Positions 14,882 to 20,470 of a stretch of 21,618 bases of DNA are shown piece after piece. Position numbers and translations under genes: made by a program. The notes beneath the pieces are model-generated. The model worked only from the letters and a program-made list of their open reading frames with translations. It was not told the origin of the DNA and made no database searches. The stretch is from contig JABEUK010000042.1 in assembly GCA_013044425.1 (NCBI GenBank), forward strand, positions 1 through 21,618, given 5' to 3'. The stretch's first letter is position 1; the number at the start of each line of letters is the position of its first letter. Source of the stretch: Thermoplasmata archaeon (lineage in GTDB: Archaea > Thermoplasmatota > Thermoplasmata > Lutacidiplasmatales > UBA184).

Positions 14882-14990
14882 GGGGCTGTGGGGTAGCTAC
14901 AGACCCGAGGACCCGCCCTCGGTCTGCTCTATTGGTCCATCCTTCGGGCTTTGGGAGCCCGGGACCCCGATTCAAATTCGGGCAGCCCCA
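14882..14990 (+). tRNA. tRNA-Pro (anticodon UGG) with a D-loop insert
   Basis: The acceptor stem GGGGCTG (14882-14888) pairs perfectly with CAGCCCC (14983-14989), and A at 14990 is the discriminator. No CCA is encoded. The anticodon stem CGGGC/GCCCG (14945-14949, 14957-14961) closes a seven-base loop TTTGGGA with anticodon TGG at 14952-14954. The T-arm CCCGA-TTCAAAT-TCGGG (14966-14982) is canonical, and the variable region is GGAC. The D-arm has T8, GGGT (14891-14894), A14 and G15. Then come about 34 extra bases before G18-G19 (14934-14935), A21 (14939) and TCCT (14940-14943). Removing the insert gives a normal D-loop and a tRNA of about 75 bases. The anticodon loop carries no intron. Confidence 0.95.
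14899..14932 (+). other. Putative non-canonical tRNA intron in the D-loop of tRNA-Pro
   Basis: The insert folds into its own hairpin: CAGACC (14900-14905) pairs with GGTCTG (14921-14926), one C is bulged, GAGG (14907-14910) pairs with CCTC (14917-14920), and a six-base loop closes it. Exon bases GTAG (14893-14896) can pair with CTAT (14929-14932) as the short central helix of a relaxed bulge-helix-bulge motif, with CTA and TGG as the bulges holding the cut sites. Boundaries are uncertain by one or two bases because of the repeated T. The interpretation as an intron removed by the tRNA splicing endonuclease is inference from structure. Confidence 0.75.
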
Positions 14991-15045
14991 CTCCGGTGCG
15001 CGGCCGCGGTCGCCGACCCGTGCCGTGTTCGCGCCGCGGGATCCC

Positions 15046-15049
15046 TTTT
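15046..15049 (+). terminator. Short T-tract downstream of tRNA-Pro
   Basis: TTTT follows the tRNA by about 55 bases in very GC-rich DNA and is the first T-run after the gene. Archaeal RNA polymerase can stop at such tracts. With only four T residues the call is weak. Confidence 0.25.
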
Positions 15050-15087
15050 GCGCGGGCGAGGGCCGGGAACCCAGTGGTCGACCCCCG

Positions 15088-16122
15088 TCACCTACACGCG
15101 TACCGATCGAGCCGCCGGAACGGGTGGGGCACGAGCCGGGCCGAGGATCGCGCCGCTGCCGCCTCGAGGGTTTTCCATTGAGGGAAGCATGGATTCATGG
15201 GGGTGTAGGCGAGCCAGAGGTGTTCCGCCCCGAACCAGTGCCCGGCGTCGACCCGATCGATCTGGTCCCGGGGGCTCTCGCTCAGAGCGAACGTGGAGAC
15301 GAACAGGTCGGTCGGACCTTCCGCGCCTTGGTAGGTGTCCGCGTTCTCGAGCTGCACGATCCCGTCCTGCATCGATGCGTCCCCGGAACCCGGCAGCACC
15401 ACCCGGTGAGGGCCGAGAATGGTCGAAAGGAAGAGCCACTGGACCGCCAGCATGACCGGCGTGTCGAGGATCACGTAGTTCAGATCGGGCCGGAATCGAA
15501 GGAAGAGTCGAGCCAGGCTGCCGTAGCCGCCGCCCCATTCGATCACCCGGCGGATTCCGGAGAACTGCATTCCGGTCTCGGTCGACAGGAGGAGGAGGTG
15601 CAGCAGGTGCTTGACGAGGGCACTCGAGGTCAGGTACCGATGGTCGTATACCCAGGGACCTCCGACCGAGTTCTCCCGAAGCACGTCGTACGCGCTGCGG
15701 TTCATCGTCCCCAACCGTCGCACTACTTCCTCCAGCTCGGCTGCGGCAACCGCGTCGTAGGCATCCGAGTACACGTTCGGGTTTAGAGGCGGCCGACGCA
15801 AGAATGCGTACGGCGGTCTCGGAACCATCTGCTGAACGATGCCCGCATTGAACATCCTCCATGCCGGGTCCATCGACGGCGACGGGAACTTCCTCAGAAG
15901 GTACCGGAGCACGTCAGGAAACCGTGGCGCGAGGGCAGAGAATCGCTCCCGCTCTTCGACGCGCGCGCGTTCGAGCTGCCGTCCCCACGCTCGTCGCCGG
16001 AGACGATGGAGCTTGTGGATCGGGTAGGCGTGCCCACCTCGGGCGGTGGAGCGCCCGCCGGGGTCGAGAAGGAGGATATCGAGCGCATCCTCCACGCCAG
16101 GATCGCTGGCCGGACCGGCCAT
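15088..16122 (-). CDS. Putative sugar O-methyltransferase
   Basis: The 344-residue protein resembles the putative sugar O-methyltransferase family found in surface-polysaccharide clusters. It has a long helical N-terminal part, a segment with SVGGPWVYDHRYLTSSALVKH (about 152-172), and then a class I SAM-binding core. In the core, VIEWGGGYGSLARLFL (194-208) is the glycine-rich loop and VILD (217-220) ends the second strand; FVSTFALSESPRDQIDR follows. The C-terminal part contains aromatic and Met/Pro-rich segments (LWLAYTPMNPCFPQW). The ATG at 16122 lies two bases after the stop of the upstream glycosyltransferase, so the pair is an operon. A longer frame to 16401 exists but would run through that glycosyltransferase gene and is rejected. 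The sugar acceptor is unknown; a role in capping or decorating a glycan is inferred from context. Confidence 0.78.
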   Translation of the reverse strand: MAGPASDPGVEDALDILLLDPGGRSTARGGHAYPIHKLHRLRRRAWGRQLERARVEERERFSALAPRFPDVLRYLLRKFPSPSMDPAWRMFNAGIVQQMVPRPPYAFLRRPPLNPNVYSDAYDAVAAAELEEVVRRLGTMNRSAYDVLRENSVGGPWVYDHRYLTSSALVKHLLHLLLLSTETGMQFSGIRRVIEWGGGYGSLARLFLRFRPDLNYVILDTPVMLAVQWLFLSTILGPHRVVLPGSGDASMQDGIVQLENADTYQGAEGPTDLFVSTFALSESPRDQIDRVDAGHWFGAEHLWLAYTPMNPCFPQWKTLEAAAARSSARLVPHPFRRLDRYACR

Positions 16123-16124
16123 GG

Positions 16125-17234
16125 CTAGGTCCCCCCGAGTCGCTCGATGGAACGGCGAGCGGCCCGGAGTCGGAAGATCCGCGTGGCCGCCGGCGGGAAG
16201 AGCAGGTAGGTCACCGCATACATCTCCGCGGCCCAAGTCTCGAGGTCCGGATTCCGGAGCTCGGGGTGATCTCTCAAGAAGAGAAGGTACGCCCGCGCCG
16301 CCCTCGCGACCTCGGAGCGAGTGCTGCGGGCATCCAGACGCGCCATGATGGTTCCGACAAGGAGGCGTTTTTCGATCGCGGTCGAACGGGAGCCGAACCA
16401 TGCCGAGTACTCTGGCAGATGCAGATCTCCGCAGAGCCTGGCGAGCCGCCGGCTGTCCTCGAGACCATGGCGCAGTGCCGAGACCTGACCCGTCGCATTC
16501 GTCCCGTGGTGTCGATAGTCGGTCAGTCGCCGATCGTCCAGGTAGAGCTCGAACGGAGAGGCGACGCCCACCACGAAGAGGAACGGGTCGGGGTTCTGAT
16601 ACTCCTCGAAGCGAGCGGAGAGCTCCGGGGTCAGCACGTTCCGCCGGACGACGATCGTGCTTGAGTTGAAGTACGAGTACGTGCGACGGATCGTCGGCAG
16701 CGCGGCGACCTTCGAGTTCGCGCTCAGGTGCAGCGGTCCGGTATGGTCGAAGACCGGATCCACCTCGTTCGCGGCCCAGGCCTTCTGAGGGATCGGAAGC
16801 CCTTCCGGGCCAATCACCGAAACCCGGTTACGATAGTATCCCACGTGGGGGTGCGTCCGGAACACCTCGAGCACATGCTGGAGCCGATCGGGATGGAAGA
16901 GATCGTCGTCGTCCAGGAAGGCGATCAACGGAGCCGTGGTCCTGCGGATCGCGCGCATCAGCCACGGCCCGATCCGCGGGTCCGAGTCCAGGAGAGAGAT
17001 CACTCCACTGCGGAGCAGAAACCCGTCGAGAGGCTCGGAGCGAAAATTCTTGGTGACGACGATCTCGATCTGCTCGCGGCCCAGGGTCTGGTCTAGGATC
17101 GACTGAACCGCGCCTCGCACGAAGGTCTCGCGGGAGTAGGCGCCCACGACAACGGAAATCAAAGGCTCCTTCGATCTACCGTCGCGGACGGAACCGGACG
17201 GGAGCTCGGGAGCCATCGCACTCGGACCCGGCAT
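16125..17234 (-). CDS. Family 2 glycosyltransferase
   Basis: A GT-A-fold glycosyltransferase of about 369 residues that would transfer a sugar from a nucleotide-sugar donor in the cytoplasm. The nucleotide-binding strand EPLISVVVGAYSRETFVRGAV spans about 23-43. The helix SILDQTLG and strand IEIVVTKNF follow, and the metal-binding FLDDDDLFHPDRL lies at 106-118. No transmembrane segments are obvious, so it is probably soluble or peripherally attached. Two in-frame ATGs are possible (17234 and 17216); both precede the conserved domain, and neither has a Shine-Dalgarno sequence. A perfect 8-bp hairpin covers the first of them. The gene is co-directional with and tightly linked to the methyltransferase. 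It is a paralogue of the divergent GT2 gene at 17493, sharing the order ISV-GA/PAF-IVVxKNF-FLDDDD. Confidence 0.85.
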   Translation of the reverse strand: MPGPSAMAPELPSGSVRDGRSKEPLISVVVGAYSRETFVRGAVQSILDQTLGREQIEIVVTKNFRSEPLDGFLLRSGVISLLDSDPRIGPWLMRAIRRTTAPLIAFLDDDDLFHPDRLQHVLEVFRTHPHVGYYRNRVSVIGPEGLPIPQKAWAANEVDPVFDHTGPLHLSANSKVAALPTIRRTYSYFNSSTIVVRRNVLTPELSARFEEYQNPDPFLFVVGVASPFELYLDDRRLTDYRHHGTNATGQVSALRHGLEDSRRLARLCGDLHLPEYSAWFGSRSTAIEKRLLVGTIMARLDARSTRSEVARAARAYLLFLRDHPELRNPDLETWAAEMYAVTYLLFPPAATRIFRLRAARRSIERLGGT

Positions 17235-17250
17235 CGCGCTTCCGCGATGC
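17231..17250 (-). other. Perfect hairpin at the glycosyltransferase start codon
   Basis: GCATCGCG (17231-17238) and CGCGATGC (17243-17250) are perfect 8-base inverted arms around a four-base loop, which reads GAAG on the minus strand. The ATG at 17232-17234 lies inside the 3' arm of the minus-strand RNA, and the alternative ATG at 17216 lies 15 bases past the stem. The structure could hold the start region closed or define the real start. Confidence 0.5.
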
Positions 17251-17356
17251 GGGCAGTCGACCCCGGCGCTTGATGCTTCCGCCAGGACGAGGTGGCTCCG
17301 GGTCCGGCAGCGGGCCCCTCTCTCGCGGGGAGGGGTCCACCTTCCCCGGCGCGCCG

Positions 17357-17364
17357 TTAAATCC
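17357..17364 (-). promoter_or_regulatory. Possible TATA-like box for the glycosyltransferase-methyltransferase operon
   Basis: The minus strand reads GATTTAAC, the most AT-rich stretch before this operon. Transcription would start near 17335, leaving a leader of about 100 bases that contains the start-codon hairpin. The match is moderate. Confidence 0.3.
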
Positions 17365-17464
17365 GAGGGGCCGCATCGATGCCCCAGGCGTGCCCCGTGG
17401 GATCGATCCCCGTGCCGAGCTGTGGTAGGGCGAACGCGGGGGACCGCTTCGCGGGCCATTCGCC

Positions 17465-17470
17465 GATATA
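17465..17470 (+). promoter_or_regulatory. TATA box of the plus-strand GT2 gene
   Basis: GATATA is centred about 26 bases before the GTG at 17493, consistent with a leaderless transcript starting on that codon. A TTG at 17511 preceded by GGAAGGGG (17495-17502) is an alternative start. Confidence 0.5.
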
Positions 17471-17492
17471 GTCTGCACGAATCACCCGAAGC

Positions 17493-18524
17493 GTGGAAGG
17501 GGTTCGAACGTTGTCGGAGCCGTTCATCTCGGTGATCATTCCCGCCTTCGATCGTCGCGAGTTCCTCGAAGGAGCAATCGCCTCCGTGCTCGCCCAGAGC
17601 TTCCCGCGGTCGGACTACGAGATCGTCGTGATCAAGAACTTCGCGCATCCCGCCGTCGACGCTCGGCGCGGCGAACCCGGCACGAAGCTCCTGTGGGACG
17701 AAAGCCTCGCCATCGGCGCCATGCTGGCGCGGGCCATCGACGCCTGCGAGGGAGAGATCGTCTGCTTCCTAGACGACGATGATCAGTTCGAGCCGGACAA
17801 GCTTACCCATATCGCTCGGCTCTTCCGGGAGGACCCGAGCCGGACGTTCGTCCACGACGCGATCGCGCCGATGGATCGTGCCGGCCTCCCGCTCCCCGAT
17901 TGGGGTCGCCTTCGCACGCAGCCCACGGCATCCTATCCCGTGGTGAGTGCTTCCGAGCGGAGGGCGAGGACGTCCGACTTCTTCCGTAACGGCATCAGTG
18001 TGAACCTCAGCGCGATGAGCGTCCGAGCTTCGCTCCTGCGCACCGTAGCGGCCCAGCTCCGTCAGGTCGGCTCGAGCCCGGACATCTTCGTGTTCTTCGC
18101 GGCGCTCGCGAACGAAGGGACCCTGTGGATCGAGGCCCGCCGCCTGACGCGCTACCGCTTCCACTCCAGCGCCAGCCACGCGGAGATCGACGAGGGAGGC
18201 TGGGCCTCGGAAGCCCAGAGGCTCGCTCGAGAGCAACCGACGGTGGAGCTCGTGGAAGAGATGACCCGAGGGAAACCGGCCGAGACCGCGGGCCGAGGCT
18301 ATGTGGTGGAGGCCCGATTCCAATTCTATCTGATGGTCCCCGGAGCGCCCCCGCCGGGCTGGGGTCAGTTCGCCGAGCTCCTTCGTGCCGCCCGTGTTCG
18401 AAGGCAGGCGTACCTCGCCTCTCGGGCCCTGTGGGCCCTCGCCAAGCGGATGGCGCCTAAGTGGACCACCCGAGCGTACCACCGCCGCTCGCACGCTCGA
18501 CATTCCCGGGCCGGTGCTACCTAG
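17493..18524 (+). CDS. Family 2 glycosyltransferase, paralogue of the divergent gene
   Basis: A 343-residue GT-A-fold enzyme. PFISVIIPAFDRREFLEGAI (10-29) is the UDP/NDP-binding strand and helix, YEIVVIKNF (42-50) follows, and CFLDDDDQFEPDKL (91-104) carries the metal-coordinating aspartates. Residues 150-240 form the acceptor side and contain the RLTRYRFHSSASH segment, close in style to RRLTDYRHHGTNA in the minus-strand paralogue. The C-terminus is basic (KRMAPKWTTRAYHRRSH), which may help membrane attachment; no transmembrane helix is seen. The start is GTG at 17493 from TATA spacing, or TTG at 17511 from a purine-rich site; both keep the whole domain. It is divergent from the first GT2 gene and convergent with the third. 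Donor and acceptor sugars are unknown. Confidence 0.84.
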   Translation: MEGVRTLSEPFISVIIPAFDRREFLEGAIASVLAQSFPRSDYEIVVIKNFAHPAVDARRGEPGTKLLWDESLAIGAMLARAIDACEGEIVCFLDDDDQFEPDKLTHIARLFREDPSRTFVHDAIAPMDRAGLPLPDWGRLRTQPTASYPVVSASERRARTSDFFRNGISVNLSAMSVRASLLRTVAAQLRQVGSSPDIFVFFAALANEGTLWIEARRLTRYRFHSSASHAEIDEGGWASEAQRLAREQPTVELVEEMTRGKPAETAGRGYVVEARFQFYLMVPGAPPPGWGQFAELLRAARVRRQAYLASRALWALAKRMAPKWTTRAYHRRSHARHSRAGAT

Positions 18525-18596
18525 AGATCCACCGATGGCCCGTCCACGGGACCGCGGAAGGGCTGGCGAAGCCGGGAAGCGGCCGTGCGGGCTGTT

Positions 18597-19538
18597 TTAC
18601 TTGATCCCATAGAGGGGCGGATCGTGGGCTTCCACCCGGGCCCAGGTCGAGGAGGCGTGTCGCAGGTATTCGATCTCTGCCGAGGTCAAGAGAAGATGGG
18701 GCGCTGGGCCGTCCCAGGCGAGGCTCTTGTAATCCCCTCGGAGGATGGATTCCAGGATCGCATCGCGCAGGATGAGGTAGTTGTTCCGGGCGGCCTTACG
18801 GGGACGGATGGGGCGGAAGAGCGCGCCGATGGCGGCGAGCGTGAACCATCCCCACAGGGCAGCGCGTCGGGCCGGCGGTTTCGCGGCGTTCAGGGCCATC
18901 AGATCCCGAACGCGGTAGTTGGCCCCGATGATCTGGTCGCGCTGCGCGGCGTACATCCTCAAGAGGCGCCGGACCGAAGAGCCCTGCACGTAGCGCATCT
19001 GACGAGCGTAGGCGCCCATGCGGGCGGATTGGGACTCCTTCAGCGCGACGGGCCAGGCGATCAGGCCGAACCGTTCGATGAGCGGTGCATAGAGATCGAG
19101 GTCCTCGGCCCCGATGAGATCCCGCCAGCCCCCGACCTCCTCGATGCTCCGGCGCGAGAGGGCGCAGATCTCCGAGAAGAGCATCCGGTCGGTGCGAAGA
19201 TGGAGGTAGGCACGGAGCAGCCCGGCGAAGGGGGCCGCGTAGGCGATGCTCGTATCGAACGGGACGATGATCGAACCCGAGCTCGCTTCGAACGCGAGCC
19301 GCCGGCCGGTGCCCCTCCGGCGTTCCGCATGGCGAACCAGGTGAAAGTCGGCGCGCTCGCGTTCCCGATGCTCGAGGAGCTCCCGGGCCCCATCGGTGCT
19401 CGGGCCATCGGCCACGACGACCTCGTATGGCACGCCGAGGGCCCGGCCGAGGAGATCGATGGAATCGAGCGATGCGACCAATCGATCGGTCGTGTTGAGA
19501 TTGGTCGCGCAGAAGGAGACCCGCTCCGCGGGAGCCAT
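18597..19538 (-). CDS. GT2-like glycosyltransferase, distinct subfamily
   Basis: The 313-residue protein has the GT-A nucleotide-binding strand VSFCATNLNTTDRLVASLDSI (7-27), VVVADGPSTDG (40-50) in which the aspartate contacts the donor, PFDTSIAY (93-100) in place of a classic DxD, and GGWRDLIGAEDLDLYAPL (136-153) with the ED acid pair expected to act as catalytic base. A hydrophobic stretch at about 227-245 (ALWGWFTLAAIGALF) may be a membrane-associated helix. It is not closely similar to the two neighbouring GT2 enzymes. The ATG at 19538 is about 28 bases from a weak AT-richer patch (19563-19571). It converges with the plus-strand GT2 gene, 72 bases apart, and diverges from the zinc protein gene. 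The function is probably assembly of a surface or lipid-linked glycan; the sugar is unknown. Confidence 0.78.
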   Translation of the reverse strand: MAPAERVSFCATNLNTTDRLVASLDSIDLLGRALGVPYEVVVADGPSTDGARELLEHRERERADFHLVRHAERRRGTGRRLAFEASSGSIIVPFDTSIAYAAPFAGLLRAYLHLRTDRMLFSEICALSRRSIEEVGGWRDLIGAEDLDLYAPLIERFGLIAWPVALKESQSARMGAYARQMRYVQGSSVRRLLRMYAAQRDQIIGANYRVRDLMALNAAKPPARRAALWGWFTLAAIGALFRPIRPRKAARNNYLILRDAILESILRGDYKSLAWDGPAPHLLLTSAEIEYLRHASSTWARVEAHDPPLYGIK

Positions 19539-19639
19539 TGCACCACCCGCGTCCGAACCTTCTTCTTGAGGTTGGCGGGGCCGGGAGAACGGCGAACGGG
19601 AACCCTCAAGCCCTCCTTCCGCTCGGGGGTCCGAGACCC

Positions 19640-20470
19640 ATGCCGGAGGAGGAGGTGCCCGACGCAGGGGAGACGGAACCGGCCCGGGCCGGCGCGCGGG
19701 TCCATTCGGCGGAGATCTTCTGCGTAACGTGCGACCGTCTCACTCCGCACCGCATCCTCCACGTCGACCGTGCGGGCCGCCGGCCCAACGCGCCGGTGCG
19801 GGGGGTCGCCCGTTGCCGTACTTGCGGGCTCGTCCACCCGTTCTCCTCGTCCCCACCGGGCTCCGTCCAGGTCGCCGAGATCCTCTCGGAAGGTCGCGCC
19901 TCCACGCGCCGGATGATCCAGCTGCCGCAGGCTCGGCGCCTCCAGGTCGGAAGCGGTGTGCCCGAATCCGATGTGCCGGTGGTGATCCACAAGATCGAGA
20001 ATCGTCAGGGCCGCCCCGTTCCCGAGGCCCGGTCGGAAGAGATCGGGACCCTGTGGGTGACCCGCGATCTCGGTGCGGTCGTGCCCGTATCGATCGTCGA
20101 AGGTCGCCGCACGCGGCCCGCCCGGCTCATCGTGCCCCGGGAAACGATCCTCGTCGTGGGCGAGCGGATCCGAGTGGAGGAGACCGAGATCGTGATCGCC
20201 GGGCTGCGCGCCCGTGCTCGAAGTTGGCGAAAGCCGGGCGACTCTTTCCCGGCGGGCGAGGTCATCCGGCTCTACGGGCGGCGCAACGTGATGCCGCCGG
20301 CGGGGAGAAGCGACTGGAGGAGCGAGCGGGAGATCCCGAGTTCTCGGGCGAGCTCGGACTCCCGTTCGGACCGGACCCGTTCGTCCCCCGGCGTGAGAAG
20401 GACGCGCAGCCCGCCGCGGGGAGCGAACGCCGACGGCGGAGCGACCGTCCACAGGTCGTGGTCCTCGTAG
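19640..20470 (+). CDS. HVO_0476-like zinc-finger protein with extended tail
   Basis: This resembles the archaeal HVO_0476 family of zinc-ribbon proteins of unknown role. It has two CxxC pairs (C28/C31 in FCVTC and C59/C62 in CRTCG) that form a zinc ribbon. A beta-rich middle follows with VPVVIHKIENRQGRPVPEAR, EEIGTLWVTRDLGAVVPVSI and a second strand set ending RKPGDSFPAGEVIRLYGRR (198-216). The family core normally ends soon after that point. Here the frame continues some 56 residues with a Ser/Arg-rich, low-complexity sequence that lies entirely antisense to the end of rqcH. A one-base shift would meet a TGA at 20289-20291. The start at 19640 removes 34 unlikely residues from a longer frame. 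No clear TATA box is visible upstream. Confidence 0.7.
   Translation: MPEEEVPDAGETEPARAGARVHSAEIFCVTCDRLTPHRILHVDRAGRRPNAPVRGVARCRTCGLVHPFSSSPPGSVQVAEILSEGRASTRRMIQLPQARRLQVGSGVPESDVPVVIHKIENRQGRPVPEARSEEIGTLWVTRDLGAVVPVSIVEGRRTRPARLIVPRETILVVGERIRVEETEIVIAGLRARARSWRKPGDSFPAGEVIRLYGRRNVMPPAGRSDWRSEREIPSSRASSDSRSDRTRSSPGVRRTRSPPRGANADGGATVHRSWSS

Noticed and set aside
14945..14961. Canonical 37/38 intron in the tRNA-Pro anticodon loop
   Set aside because: The anticodon stem closes directly on a seven-base loop, so there is no room for an intron there. The extra bases are all in the D-loop.
14971..19640. Integrated element with a duplicated tRNA 3' end as attachment site
   Set aside because: I found no second copy of the tRNA-Pro 3' segment downstream within the window and no integrase gene. 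The island may still be variable by other routes.
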